Source: D2472 sp964444385
Lineage (GTDB): Bacteria; Pseudomonadota; Gammaproteobacteria; Magnimaribacterales; D2472
DNA length: 27,563 nucleotides
Assembly (NCBI GenBank): GCA_964444385.1
Contig: CAYUHD010000012.1
Coordinates: 1-27,563, forward strand
Direction of reading: 5' to 3'
Below, piece after piece: positions 16,368 through 24,728 of this stretch. The notes under the pieces were generated by a model. It did no database searches. It saw only the letters and a program-made list of their open reading frames with translations, and was not told the origin of the DNA. Every line of letters starts with the position of its first letter. The stretch's first letter is position 1. The translations under genes and the position numbers were made by a program.

Positions 16368-17579
16368 TTGAGTCAGGTCATTATTATTGGAGCAGGTCCA
16401 GCCGGCGCTTGTTTGAGTTTAATACTTTCTCAACGAGATATCCCAGTCACATTAATAGAAAGAAGAAAGAACTTTGATAGAGAATTTAGGGGTGAAATTC
16501 TTATGCCATCGGGCTTAGAAGCTTTAAGCCAACTTGGCATTGATAAAAAGTTAGCTCAAGTTTCTAGCTATTCGCCGCGTCATATTCAATTTTTCTTAAA
16601 CAAAAAACAGATTTTAGAAATAAGCCTAAAAGATGCTTTTGGTGAGAAATCCCCAAAAGCAATTTCACAAGTTGATCTTCTCGAAACATTGGTTGGTGAG
16701 TGTCAGCAGCACCCTTGTTTCAAATTTTACCGAGGTGCCTCTGTTAAGGGCTTAATTAAAAAAGATAACAGGGTTAGAGGCGCCAATGTTTTTTTAGATG
16801 GAGGGGAAAAGAAAGAGATTTATGCAGATTTAGTTATCGGGGCAGATGGAAGAAATTCTATTGTTCGAAAACAATGTGATCTAAATGCATATGAATACAA
16901 CACCCCCATGGATATTGTTTGGTGCAAGCTTCCAAAACTAGAAGATTGGCATGGAGCTAGTTTTTATGCTGGTCAAGGTAATTTACTTGTTGCTTATCAG
17001 ACTTGGGATGATCACTTGCAAATGGCCTGGGTAATTTTAAAAAATCAATTTAAAGATTTAAGGGAACAAGGTATTGATGCGTTGGTAGAACTAATGGCTG
17101 ATCATGTCGATCCAGTTTTTGGCCAACACTTAAGACAAAATAAATCTTTTATATCAAATCAATTCTTCTTAAATAGCGTTTCAGATTGTGTTGAAAAATG
17201 GTCTGTTCCTGGTGCTATGGTTATAGGTGATGCGGCTCACACTATGTCTCCAGTCGGCGGTCAAGGGTTGAATATTGCTATGCGTGATGCGATTGTTTCT
17301 GCAAATTATTTAGTACCTGTTTTCAAAAAAGATACATTGAACTTAAAAGATCTTGATGAGGCTGTAATGCAAATTGAAGTTGATAGAATGAAAGAGGTAA
17401 AGCCAATTCAATATAAACAATCAATACCGCCAAAAATAATGTTAAATCAATCGCTGTTGGGCAGCTTGGCTCGCAGGGTTATTGCTTTATTAATTAAACT
17501 GCCTTTTGTTGCAAGAGTTGTAGGAAAAAACAATAATGATTTTCTTTATGGGAAAACAAAAATAGAACTTACAGTTTAA
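16368..17579 (+). CDS. FAD-dependent monooxygenase (UbiH/PHBH superfamily)
   Basis: 403-aa group A flavoprotein. The N-terminal Rossmann fold shows GAGPAG (8-13) with the LIERR acidic strand end. GADGRNSIVRKQ matches the central DG motif, and GDAAHTMSPVGGQGLNIAMRDA (split at Gly287-Asp288) is the ribityl-binding GD motif. This fits aromatic hydroxylases and halogenase/reductase relatives; the substrate is not deducible, and a UbiH-type quinone role is not specifically supported. The start is TTG at 16368 with AAAGG seven bases upstream, which fits the domain boundary. An 11-bp gap to the symporter gene suggests one transcript. Confidence 0.85.
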   Translation: MSQVIIIGAGPAGACLSLILSQRDIPVTLIERRKNFDREFRGEILMPSGLEALSQLGIDKKLAQVSSYSPRHIQFFLNKKQILEISLKDAFGEKSPKAISQVDLLETLVGECQQHPCFKFYRGASVKGLIKKDNRVRGANVFLDGGEKKEIYADLVIGADGRNSIVRKQCDLNAYEYNTPMDIVWCKLPKLEDWHGASFYAGQGNLLVAYQTWDDHLQMAWVILKNQFKDLREQGIDALVELMADHVDPVFGQHLRQNKSFISNQFFLNSVSDCVEKWSVPGAMVIGDAAHTMSPVGGQGLNIAMRDAIVSANYLVPVFKKDTLNLKDLDEAVMQIEVDRMKEVKPIQYKQSIPPKIMLNQSLLGSLARRVIALLIKLPFVARVVGKNNNDFLYGKTKIELTV

Positions 17580-17590
17580 TTTATATAAAT

Positions 17591-18934
17591 ATGGAAAATT
17601 TTATTAATGATCTTGCTGTGTTTGTGTGGACTTGGAACGTTCCCATTCTTGTAGGATCAGGTATTTTTTTCTTAATATACTCTAAACTAACCCCATTCAA
17701 ATATTTAAAGCACGCATTTGAATTAATAGCTGGAAAACATTCAAAAAAAGAGGATGTTGGCGAAGTAACACATTTTCAGGCTTTAACCACTGCCTTGTCT
17801 GGAACTATAGGTCTTGGAAATATTGCTGGAGTTGCTATAGCAATTCAGTTAGCTGGTCCAGGCACAATTTTTTGGATGTGGCTTACTGCAATTGTTGGCA
17901 TAGCAACCAAATTTTTTACTTGTACGTTATCTGTCATGTATCGCGATGTGGCTGAAGATGGGACTGTTAGAGGTGGGCCTATGTATGTTATCAAAAATGC
18001 ACTTCCTGTCTCAATGATGCCTTTGGCATATTTTTTTGCAGCGGCTGGATTGATTGGTGCTTTGCCAGGCTTTCAAAGCAATCAATTGGTACAAATTGTT
18101 GGTGATCTCCCAATGTTTCAGTTCGATAACTTTAACTTAATAGCTGGAGTTATTTTAGCTGGAGTTACTGGTGCAATTATTCTTGGCGGATTAATTAGGA
18201 TTGCTAAAGTTTCTGAATGGCTTGTTCCGCTAATGAGTGTTTTATATTTTGGCTCAGTATTAATTGCATTAATCCTAAACTTTGATTCAATTTTTCCAGC
18301 ATTTCAAATTATTTTTGAAGATGCTTTCACTGGTTCTGCGGTAGCTGGAGGAAGTGTGATAGCTGTAATAATCATGGGAGTACGCAGAGGAGCTCACTCA
18401 AATGAGGCTGGAATAGGGACCGAAACTCTAGTTCATGGCTCTGCTAAGACATCTGACCCAGTCAAACAAGGTTTAGTTGCAATGCTCGGACCTATTTTCG
18501 ATACATTGATAATGTGTACTTCTACAGCATTATTAATCATCATTTCAGGGGTTTGGCTCAGCTCAGATTCAACAGGTGTTACTTTAACTGCAGAAGCTTT
18601 TAGCGCTCTTCTTGGGCCATTGGGTTATGCAGTATTATTCATATGTGTTGTTAGCTTTGGGGCAAGTACAATTTTTACATATTCATTTTATGGGTCTGCT
18701 TGTTCACAATTCTTGTTTGGAGAAAAAGGAGTAAAAGTTTATCAGTGGGTCATTATATTATTTGTAGTTGTGTTTGCCGTTATCCCAATTGAGGCAGCAA
18801 TTAATATTATTGATATTTCGTTTGCCCTGATGGCTATACCTACATTAATTTCATCTGTTTGGTTGGCGCCAAAAGTTATAGCTAAGGCAAGAGAATATTT
18901 TGCTGCACTAGAAGCATCTCCTTTGAGTAACTAA
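17591..18934 (+). CDS. Sodium:alanine/glycine symporter (AGCS family)
   Basis: 447-aa inner-membrane carrier with about 11 hydrophobic segments, importing alanine or glycine with Na+. Family signatures include LSGTIGLGNIAGVAIAIQLA-like sequence (about 68-87), GPGTIFWMW, RGGPMYVI and VRRGAHSNEAGIGTETL. The length is usual. It follows the monooxygenase by 11 bp without a clear ribosome binding site. It ends 1 bp from the convergent PYROXD2-like gene. Sodium-coupled uptake suits, but does not prove, a marine habitat. Confidence 0.93.
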   Translation: MENFINDLAVFVWTWNVPILVGSGIFFLIYSKLTPFKYLKHAFELIAGKHSKKEDVGEVTHFQALTTALSGTIGLGNIAGVAIAIQLAGPGTIFWMWLTAIVGIATKFFTCTLSVMYRDVAEDGTVRGGPMYVIKNALPVSMMPLAYFFAAAGLIGALPGFQSNQLVQIVGDLPMFQFDNFNLIAGVILAGVTGAIILGGLIRIAKVSEWLVPLMSVLYFGSVLIALILNFDSIFPAFQIIFEDAFTGSAVAGGSVIAVIIMGVRRGAHSNEAGIGTETLVHGSAKTSDPVKQGLVAMLGPIFDTLIMCTSTALLIIISGVWLSSDSTGVTLTAEAFSALLGPLGYAVLFICVVSFGASTIFTYSFYGSACSQFLFGEKGVKVYQWVIILFVVVFAVIPIEAAINIIDISFALMAIPTLISSVWLAPKVIAKAREYFAALEASPLSN

Positions 18935-18935
18935 T

Positions 18936-20531
18936 TTAACTATCTTTAAGGATTTCTCTGGCTGCATTTTTCCCTGGCAGTCCTGTTACTCCGCCTCCAG
19001 GATGAGTGCCTGAACCACACATATATAGTGATTTTAATGGCCCTCTGTAGTTTCCATAGTTCATTAATGGTCTAGCAGCCCATATCTGGTCAAGAGACAT
19101 CTGACCATGCATTATGTCTCCACCAATTAAACCAAATTTTTCTTCTAAATCTAATGGTGATAGGACCATCATGCCTAGAATTGATTCTCTAAAATTTGGA
19201 GCATGTTTTGTAACAGTTTCTATTATAGTATCTGCTGCAGCTAATCTGTGATCATGCCAAGAACTTCCATCCGGCAGGGTTGGAGAAAATTGTTGGCAGA
19301 ATAAGGATGCAACATGTTTTCCTTTCGGAGCCAAAGTATTATCCATGGTTGAGGGAATTAACATTTCAACAATTGGGGCGGATGACCAACCATTAGATTT
19401 AGCCTCAATATAAGCTTTATCCATGTAATCTAGAGTTGGCGCAATAACAATGCCGCTTTGGTGATGCTCTGCAATTTCTTTTCCAGGAAGTGCAGAAAAA
19501 TCTGGTAATTCAGAGAGGGCAACATTCATTCTAAATGTTCCTGAACCACACTTATATCCATCCATATTTCGATTAAATTCTGAATCTAGGGCATCTTCTG
19601 AGATTAATTTTTTATAAAGCAGTTTTGGATTAAGGTTAGAGATTATTTTTTTAGCTCTGATTGAGCTACCATCTTCAAGCTTGATTCCAGTAGCTGCACC
19701 ATTTTCTACAATTACTTGATCAACCGATGAACATGTAAAAATTTTTACCCCTTCATCTTTGCATGCTTTTTCCATGGCTTGAGTGATCGAACCCATACCG
19801 CCAATTGCATGGCCCCATGCTCCTTTTTCTCCCTCAACCTCACCAAAGACATGATGCAATAAAACATAGGCTGAACCTGGCGTATCTGGGCTAGCAAAAT
19901 TTCCAACAATTGAATCAAAACCAAAAGCAGCTTTTACATGATCATTTTCAAACCATGAATCGAGAAATGACCTCGCACTCTTTGTAAAAAGATTATATAC
20001 ATCTCTATGGACTTGATTGCCCTTAGTTGCGATAGGCCAAAGTTGAAGTGCAGCATTTAAAGCAGCTCTAATACCTTGTTCTGGATTCGGGGGCGTCTTG
20101 ATTGAAAGATCTCTCAACACATCTGCAACAGCTTCTATTCTGTCATAATATTCTGGCAGTCGAGTAGCATCTTTTTTAGAAAATTTTTTGAATTCTTCTT
20201 GGGTTCTCTCAAGACCACCACCTAACTTTAAATAGGTTGAATTATTAATTGGCAGAAAATTTGAAATAGGGCGTTTGATAACTTGCAAGCCATATTCCTT
20301 GAGCTTCATTTCTTTAATTATGTCCGGATTTAATAAGCTTACTGTATAACTAGCAACTGAGTTTCTAAAGTCTGGATGAAATTCTTCGGTTACTGCCGCG
20401 CCTCCTACAATTGATCTTTTTTCATAGACGTGAACTTTTAAACCTTTGTTTGCTAAATAATATGCGCATACCAAGCCGTTATGCCCGCCGCCGATAATGA
20501 TCGCATCTATTGAATGTTGTAAATGAGGCAT
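18936..20531 (-). CDS. PYROXD2-like FAD-dependent oxidoreductase (phytoene desaturase superfamily)
   Basis: 531-aa amine-oxidase/CrtI-fold flavoprotein. The N-terminal dinucleotide site is IIGGGHNGL (13-20 region), followed by VYEKRSIVGGAAVTEEFHPDF and, at the C-terminus, MCGSGTHPGGGVTGLPGKNA. These features match the PYROXD2 group rather than carotenoid desaturases, and no carotenoid genes are near. The biochemical reaction is unknown; mammalian PYROXD2 is mitochondrial. On its strand a TATAAT (20538-20543) sits six bases before the ATG without a ribosome site. It is divergent from the lipoprotein gene. Confidence 0.88.
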   Translation of the reverse strand: MPHLQHSIDAIIIGGGHNGLVCAYYLANKGLKVHVYEKRSIVGGAAVTEEFHPDFRNSVASYTVSLLNPDIIKEMKLKEYGLQVIKRPISNFLPINNSTYLKLGGGLERTQEEFKKFSKKDATRLPEYYDRIEAVADVLRDLSIKTPPNPEQGIRAALNAALQLWPIATKGNQVHRDVYNLFTKSARSFLDSWFENDHVKAAFGFDSIVGNFASPDTPGSAYVLLHHVFGEVEGEKGAWGHAIGGMGSITQAMEKACKDEGVKIFTCSSVDQVIVENGAATGIKLEDGSSIRAKKIISNLNPKLLYKKLISEDALDSEFNRNMDGYKCGSGTFRMNVALSELPDFSALPGKEIAEHHQSGIVIAPTLDYMDKAYIEAKSNGWSSAPIVEMLIPSTMDNTLAPKGKHVASLFCQQFSPTLPDGSSWHDHRLAAADTIIETVTKHAPNFRESILGMMVLSPLDLEEKFGLIGGDIMHGQMSLDQIWAARPLMNYGNYRGPLKSLYMCGSGTHPGGGVTGLPGKNAAREILKDS

Positions 20532-20537
20532 AAATCT

Positions 20538-20543
20538 ATTATA
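20538..20543 (-). promoter_or_regulatory. Candidate -10 for PYROXD2-like gene, possible leaderless start
   Basis: Minus-strand TATAAT followed by six bases and the ATG (20531). Initiation seven bases downstream of a -10 would fall on the start codon. No -35 of good match was found at 16-18 bp. Confidence 0.4.
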
Positions 20544-20618
20544 CCTTTGTATGAATCTTGCAAATAATTAATGTATATTTAAGATAAGAGTAATTTTTTT
20601 GTTTGAGGTAAACACAAA

Positions 20619-21434
20619 ATGAAAATAAATTTTAAAGTAGGCCTTCTTGCTTTACCTTTTTTGTTTATTATTTCATGCTCTGATCCAAATGATCCACAGG
20701 AACCTAAAATAGCTTGGGATGCAACAAATTATACAATGTATAACGAATTCATGCAGTGTTCAGTTGGTGAAGAATATAATCAAGAGGCACTTGATAATAT
20801 GGTCGAATCTTGGAGAGATCTTGGATTGTCAGAATCTTTGTTGGGTAGCTGGGGCTATGAATCAGTTTCCCCAAATGAGAGTTCATTTAACAATTATTGG
20901 GAATTAAGCTGGTCTTCTAAAGAGGCAGCTGATGCAGCTTGGGAAGGATGGCTTGCTGATGAAGATGCTGCAGCATGGCTTGAACAATCTTCTAAAGTAC
21001 TCCAATGCGATGGTGAGAATAGAGATGGATATGATTTTATCTTTCCTTATGATCCATATGCTTTTGGAGATACCCCAGGTGACGGTTCGTTTGCAGCGAG
21101 TTTCAGCCCTTGCACTTTAAATGAAGGCATGGGTGAACAAGAGTTATCTAATGCTCTTATAAAATACAACAGTTGGCTTGATAATATTGATCAATCTCAG
21201 GTAAGTGGTTTCTATGCATATGGAATCTATTTTCCTGATGATGCATCTTCAACAGAAGATTTTTGGTTTGTAAACTTTCATAAAAATCTTGAGACTATGA
21301 ATGAAGGAAATGAATTATGGGAGGCTATCGGAGGAGATGCAAAAGTTGAATTAGAAACAGTAACTACTTGTGGTGATCCTGAGATATCTAATGGACAGGT
21401 TTTTTATGATCCTACAGATCCAGATTTTTCTTAA
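20619..21434 (+). CDS. Outer-membrane lipoprotein of unknown function with two similar domains
   Basis: I do not recognise the family. The 271-aa product has a signal peptide (KINFKVGLLALPFLFIIS) and lipobox ending at Cys20; Ser at +2 predicts the outer membrane. The mature part falls into two halves, Cys47-Cys130 and Cys165-Cys251, of nearly equal spacing (82 and 85 residues between cysteines). Each has an acidic helix, a G-Y/F-rich strand, a W-rich strand (NYWELSWS; DFWFVNFH), a second helix and a closing Cys followed by an aromatic Asp-Pro tail. This suggests tandem ferredoxin-like (dimeric alpha/beta-barrel) domains, perhaps each closed by a disulfide. It is very acidic, W-rich and K/R-poor. 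GAGGT nine bases before the ATG supports the start. A strong terminator follows. Confidence 0.8.
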   Translation: MKINFKVGLLALPFLFIISCSDPNDPQEPKIAWDATNYTMYNEFMQCSVGEEYNQEALDNMVESWRDLGLSESLLGSWGYESVSPNESSFNNYWELSWSSKEAADAAWEGWLADEDAAAWLEQSSKVLQCDGENRDGYDFIFPYDPYAFGDTPGDGSFAASFSPCTLNEGMGEQELSNALIKYNSWLDNIDQSQVSGFYAYGIYFPDDASSTEDFWFVNFHKNLETMNEGNELWEAIGGDAKVELETVTTCGDPEISNGQVFYDPTDPDFS

Positions 21435-21450
21435 TCTTTAATTATTAAAA

Positions 21451-21470
21451 AGAGTCGCATTTGCGACTCT
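21451..21470. terminator. Bidirectional rho-independent terminator
   Basis: Inverted repeat AGAGTCGC-ATTT-GCGACTCT, flanked by A4 on the left and T6 on the right. It therefore gives a hairpin plus U-tract for the lipoprotein gene (plus strand), and a hairpin plus shorter U-tract for hflX (minus strand). The hflX stop codon (21475-21477) overlaps the right T-tract. It is the clearest intrinsic terminator in the window. Confidence 0.9.
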
Positions 21471-21474
21471 TTTT

Positions 21475-22773
21475 TTATGGGGAGACAGGCTTTAAATTTT
21501 TAAAATTTTTAAGCTCATCAAATTGCTCAAGCATAGTCTGTGAAATTGTAATCAATGATTGATGTTGCCCATCTGAATCTATTTTTTCTTCTAAGACACA
21601 ACCTGAATCAAATAGTTTTGATCGAATCGAAGCTTGAATAGGAGAGAATTGAACCCAGCCACTTAATAGTTTTCCAAACAGGCACTCAGAAACTAAATCT
21701 TTCAGTTCTTCAAGACCTTCTCCAGTCTCGCTGGATATTTTTATTTCAGGATGCTGATTATTTGTACGCCAAATATTTTCTTTATCAAGTAAATCAACTT
21801 TATTCAAAGCTTTAATTTGAGGCATCGAAGTTACCCCCAACTCATCAAGGATTAAATCAACTTGATGGATCTTATGATCTCTGTTTGAGTCTGCAGCATC
21901 GATAACATGGATCAGAAGATCGGCAGAAGCTAAATCGTCTAATGTTGCCTTGAAGGATTCAATTAATTTAGTTGGAAGATTGGAAATAAATCCAACCGTG
22001 TCAGAAAAGAGAACCGTTTCAAGTGTTTTAAATTTAAAGTCAGCCTTTCTTGTGGTGGTATCCAGTGTTGCAAATAATTTATCTTCAGATTCTAGATTAC
22101 CTTTGGTTAATGTATTAAACAACGAAGTTTTTCCAGCATTTGTATAGCCAACTAAAGCAACTAATTTATTGCTACCTTTTTTTCTTGAGTATCTGTTTAA
22201 ATTTTTTTGATTATGCTGCTTATCTAATCTTTTTTTGAGTTGCTTAATTCGATTTCCAATCAATCTCCTGTCAGTTTCAAGTTGAGTTTCTCCAGGGCCT
22301 CTCAATCCAATTCCGCCTTTTTGTCTTTCAAGGTGGCTCCACCCCCTAATTAATCTAGTTGAAATGAAGCTTAGTTGAGCAAGTTCAACTTGGAGTTTAC
22401 CAATGTCACTTTGAGCTCTAGCAGCAAAAATATCTAAGATAAGACCTGTTCTATCAAGCACTCTTGCACATAGCAATTTTTCTAAATTTCTTTCTTGAGA
22501 GGGCGAGAGCTCACAATCTAAAACTACCAACTTTATATTTTCAGTCATAACCAAATCCTTTAACTCATTAGTTTTACCTTTTGTAAGAAAATGGCTAGCA
22601 GATACAGAGTTTTGTTTAGAAAAGATATGGTGCTCAACTTTTAATCCAGAGGATACTGATAATTCGATGAATTCATTCGAATTAAATTGCTCTAGATTAT
22701 CCTGATGCGATCTCAATAAATCTATTGAAACAATTATTGCTCTATTATCGGCGGGTGAAGATGTCTTTTCCAA
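21475..22773 (-). CDS. hflX: GTPase HflX (ribosome-splitting factor)
   Basis: 432-aa translational GTPase that splits stalled or hibernating 70S ribosomes, notably under heat stress. The N-terminal HflX domain has the KGKTNELK glycine-rich loop, HLERQKGGIGLRGPG and ETQLETDRR; the G domain has G1 GYTNAGKTS (209-217), G3 DTVGF (258-262) and G4 NKVD (324-327). Length matches E. coli (426). The start is TTG at 22773, without a convincing ribosome site, 16 bp after the DUF1330 stop on the same strand; a small shift of the start is possible. In E. coli it follows hfq; no hfq is here. Confidence 0.95.
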   Translation of the reverse strand: MEKTSSPADNRAIIVSIDLLRSHQDNLEQFNSNEFIELSVSSGLKVEHHIFSKQNSVSASHFLTKGKTNELKDLVMTENIKLVVLDCELSPSQERNLEKLLCARVLDRTGLILDIFAARAQSDIGKLQVELAQLSFISTRLIRGWSHLERQKGGIGLRGPGETQLETDRRLIGNRIKQLKKRLDKQHNQKNLNRYSRKKGSNKLVALVGYTNAGKTSLFNTLTKGNLESEDKLFATLDTTTRKADFKFKTLETVLFSDTVGFISNLPTKLIESFKATLDDLASADLLIHVIDAADSNRDHKIHQVDLILDELGVTSMPQIKALNKVDLLDKENIWRTNNQHPEIKISSETGEGLEELKDLVSECLFGKLLSGWVQFSPIQASIRSKLFDSGCVLEEKIDSDGQHQSLITISQTMLEQFDELKNFKNLKPVSP

Positions 22774-22789
22774 ATTTTAGAAGATTGAT

Positions 22790-23098
22790 TTATCGTTTTA
22801 GAACTTTTGTGAATGTAATGGAGTGAGTGCTTGTGCCATCACGTCTATGTTTCGATAGCTCTTGATACTCAGGATCATTAAACCAGTTGTTTGCATCTTC
22901 TTCAGAATTAAAACCAAATAATATTACACGACCCTTTAATGGAGAATCTCCTTCTATGTGTTGTGGTGAATCATCAAAAGTTATAAATGAGCCATGATGT
23001 TTTTTTAAAATAGGAAAAAAACCTTTTTCATATTTTCTGTATTTATCTGCATCAGCTACCTCAAGATTAGCTATTGCAATAATTTCAAGATCATTCAT
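22790..23098 (-). CDS. DUF1330 family protein
   Basis: 102-aa small cytoplasmic protein with the ferredoxin-like DUF1330 pattern: an opening IIAIANLEVADADKYRKYE strand-helix, HHGSF, a central GRVILFGFNSEEDANNWF and an end-of-domain YQELSKHRRDG. Members are stable dimeric alpha/beta barrels with no agreed function. It precedes hflX on the same strand by 16 bp and may be co-transcribed. Confidence 0.85.
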   Translation of the reverse strand: MNDLEIIAIANLEVADADKYRKYEKGFFPILKKHHGSFITFDDSPQHIEGDSPLKGRVILFGFNSEEDANNWFNDPEYQELSKHRRDGTSTHSITFTKVLKR

Positions 23099-23215
23099 AT
23101 ATTTATCTTACTTAAAAAAATTTAATTGTACGAAATATCAATTGAAAAACATAATCTTTATTTGCAAATTTGTTCACACTTCTCCACAATCCAATCTTTT
23201 AAGCACTTTTTAAAT

Positions 23216-23689
23216 ATGAAAGATTTGTTTCCATATGTTGGCAAGCCAGTTACGGTCACTAAAGAGATGTGTGATTTTAACGGGCACATGAATGTAAATT
23301 TTATAAAAGAAATTTTTGAACAGGGGTGGGAATTTACCATCGAGGATTTTGGCTTTGATGAGGAGCACTTCAAGAGTGGTTTTTCTAGCTTCACCCTTGA
23401 AGACAATTATAGATTTAAAAAGGAGTTTCTTTTAGGTGATCAAGTTTTTCCAGCATTTAGACTGTTTAATGTAAATGACAAACTTTTTCATATGATCGGC
23501 GTCTTGTTTGATAAAGATGGAGTAATTTCAGCCATGTATGAAACTGTTGAAGGTCATGTAGATATGAAAAAAAGAAAGATTGTACCTATGGATGCAGAGA
23601 GGCTTGCAAGGGTCGAAGCAATTAAGAAAGCTCATGATTTGACTGGTCAAGTACCCTATAATATAAGATTAAAAATTAGGGATTTATAA
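23216..23689 (+). CDS. Hot-dog fold acyl-CoA thioesterase-like protein
   Basis: 157 aa from the ATG at 23216. The motif CDFNGHMNVNFI (19-30) matches the D-x-N-x-H-x-N active-site turn of 4HBT/YbgC-type thioesterases, with Asp20 as candidate catalytic residue; it is followed by a long helix and strands typical of the hot-dog fold. The open frame extends upstream to a TTG at 23126, but the extra 30 residues look non-homologous, so I use the internal ATG. No ribosome site is clear at either start. The substrate is unknown. The gene lies between DUF1330 (divergent) and the TM2 gene (co-directional). Confidence 0.8.
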   Translation: MKDLFPYVGKPVTVTKEMCDFNGHMNVNFIKEIFEQGWEFTIEDFGFDEEHFKSGFSSFTLEDNYRFKKEFLLGDQVFPAFRLFNVNDKLFHMIGVLFDKDGVISAMYETVEGHVDMKKRKIVPMDAERLARVEAIKKAHDLTGQVPYNIRLKIRDL

Positions 23690-23697
23690 TTTATAGC

Positions 23698-23922
23698 TTG
23701 AATATTTCAGAAAAAAGAATTTTACCAACATTTTTATTATTTATTGTTTTGTCTTGGCCGCTGGGAGCACATAGGTTTTTTTTAAGACGTTATGCATCAG
23801 CTATTCTATTTATCATCACCTTTGCAGGTTGCGGTATTTGGTGGATAGTAGATTTTATTTTAATAGTAACTGGCTCCATGAAAGATGATGATGGGAAGTT
23901 AGTGAAGCTTTGGGTGGACTAG
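23698..23922 (+). CDS. TM2 domain-containing small membrane protein
   Basis: 74 aa with two membrane segments (about 9-26 and 33-58). The TM2 signature is visible: GAHRFFLRRY after the first segment, GCGIWWIVDFILIV in the second, and the trailing MKDDDGKLV. Function is unknown. The frame has no ATG before the domain; TTG at 23698 is the best start, with no good ribosome site. The stop TAG shares the palindrome CTAG (23919-23922) with the stop of the convergent hydrolase gene. Confidence 0.75.
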   Translation: MNISEKRILPTFLLFIVLSWPLGAHRFFLRRYASAILFIITFAGCGIWWIVDFILIVTGSMKDDDGKLVKLWVD

Positions 23923-24575
23923 GATTGATTTATTACTGAATCAGCTACAAATGCATTATCTTTTCTTTCTTGACCAAATGTAGACACAGGCCCATGTCCT
24001 GAGATAAATAATATTTCCTCTCCTAGAGGCCAAAGCTTTTGTGTAATTGAATTCAGTAGGTCCTGGTGATTTCCTTTAGGAAGATCTGTTCTGCCAATAG
24101 ATCCACGAAATAATACATCACCGACAACAGCTAGTTTTGATTCCGGGTGATAAAACACTATATGTCCAGGAGTATGTCCAGGACAAAATATTACTTTAAG
24201 AGTTTCATTACCTAGCTCAACCTCATCTCCATCTTCAAGCCATCTATCAGGTAGACAGTTTTGAGCCTGCATCCCAAACATTTTTCCTTGAGAATCAAGT
24301 GATTCAAGCAGAAATAGATCCTCTTGATGAGGGCCTTCAATCTTTAAGGAGAGAAGGTTTGCCAGTTCAGCTGCAGCGCCAGCATGATCGGCATGACCAT
24401 GAGTAAGAAAAATTTTTTCAGGAATCAAGTTATTATCTTTTGCTACTCCTAAGAGAACATCTATGTCACCGCCTGGATCTATAAAAGCACATTTTTTAGA
24501 ATCTTCACAATACAAAATAGGCGCATTTTGCTGAAATGGAGTTACAGGATTTATTAAAGCTTTAATTAGGGACAT
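23919..24575 (-). CDS. gloC: Metallo-beta-lactamase fold hydrolase, GloC (YcbL) type glyoxalase II
   Basis: 218-aa dinuclear metal hydrolase predicted to hydrolyse S-lactoylglutathione in methylglyoxal detoxification. Metal ligands: THGHADH (His59, His61, Asp63, His64), His134 in CPGHTPGH, Asp153 in VVGDVLFRG and His194 in ISGHGP. The length and motifs such as QNCLPDRWLEDGD and GPVSTFGQER match E. coli GloC (about 215 aa) rather than the larger GloB. A TATAAA at 24584-24589 (minus strand) ends eight bases before its ATG, with no Shine-Dalgarno. It is divergent from the steroid operon. Confidence 0.9.
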   Translation of the reverse strand: MSLIKALINPVTPFQQNAPILYCEDSKKCAFIDPGGDIDVLLGVAKDNNLIPEKIFLTHGHADHAGAAAELANLLSLKIEGPHQEDLFLLESLDSQGKMFGMQAQNCLPDRWLEDGDEVELGNETLKVIFCPGHTPGHIVFYHPESKLAVVGDVLFRGSIGRTDLPKGNHQDLLNSITQKLWPLGEEILFISGHGPVSTFGQERKDNAFVADSVINQS

Positions 24576-24639
24576 AGGAGTATTTTATAGAATTTATCTT
24601 CATGAATGTATATTTTTAAGTTTTACTCCATAGTGCGCA

Positions 24640-24676
24640 ATTCATTCATGAATAATGATGTATGAATAAATTGAAT
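24640..24676. promoter_or_regulatory. Clustered ATTCA/TGAAT half-sites, candidate operator
   Basis: Five copies of the pentamer in 37 bp: ATTCA at 24640 and 24644, TGAAT at 24649, 24663 and 24672. They include the perfect palindrome ATTCATGAAT (24644-24653) and a wider inverted pair TCATTCA (24642-24648)/TGAATGA (24672-24678). A further TTCATGAA lies at 24599-24606, close to gloC. Located just upstream of the candidate -35 of the steroid operon, this looks like a regulator-binding site, but AT-rich sequence makes chance symmetry possible. Confidence 0.35.
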
Positions 24677-24683
24677 GATAGAA

Positions 24684-24712
24684 TTAACAATAGAAACATA
24701 AGGAGTTATAGA
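24684..24712 (+). promoter_or_regulatory. Candidate promoter of the steroid-degradation operon
   Basis: TTAACA (24684-24689), 17 bp, then TATAGA (24707-24712): five and four matches to the sigma-70 hexamers at ideal spacing. Initiation is predicted near 24719, giving a leader of about 48 nt. Inference from sequence only. Confidence 0.4.
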
Positions 24713-24718
24713 TATTTT

Positions 24719-24728
24719 TTGCATGCAA
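24719..24728. promoter_or_regulatory. TTGCATGCAA palindrome at the predicted transcription start
   Basis: Perfect 10-bp palindrome located where the candidate promoter would initiate, a common place for a repressor operator. It does not resemble the KstR or KstR2 motifs I recall from actinobacteria. It could be chance. Confidence 0.3.

Noticed and set aside
18936..20531. Carotenoid phytoene desaturase (CrtI)
   Set aside because: Same superfamily, but the N-terminal GGGHNGL and C-terminal SGTHPGGGVTGLPG patterns fit the PYROXD2 group and no crtB/crtE genes are nearby.
23126..23215. N-terminal extension of the thioesterase from a TTG start
   Set aside because: The 30 extra residues have no hot-dog homology and no ribosome site; the internal ATG at 23216 starts right at the domain.
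24640..24676. Short direct repeats read as a CRISPR or transposon end
   Set aside because: Units are only 5 bp, unevenly spaced, without spacers, cas genes or a transposase; a regulator-binding cluster is the simpler reading.
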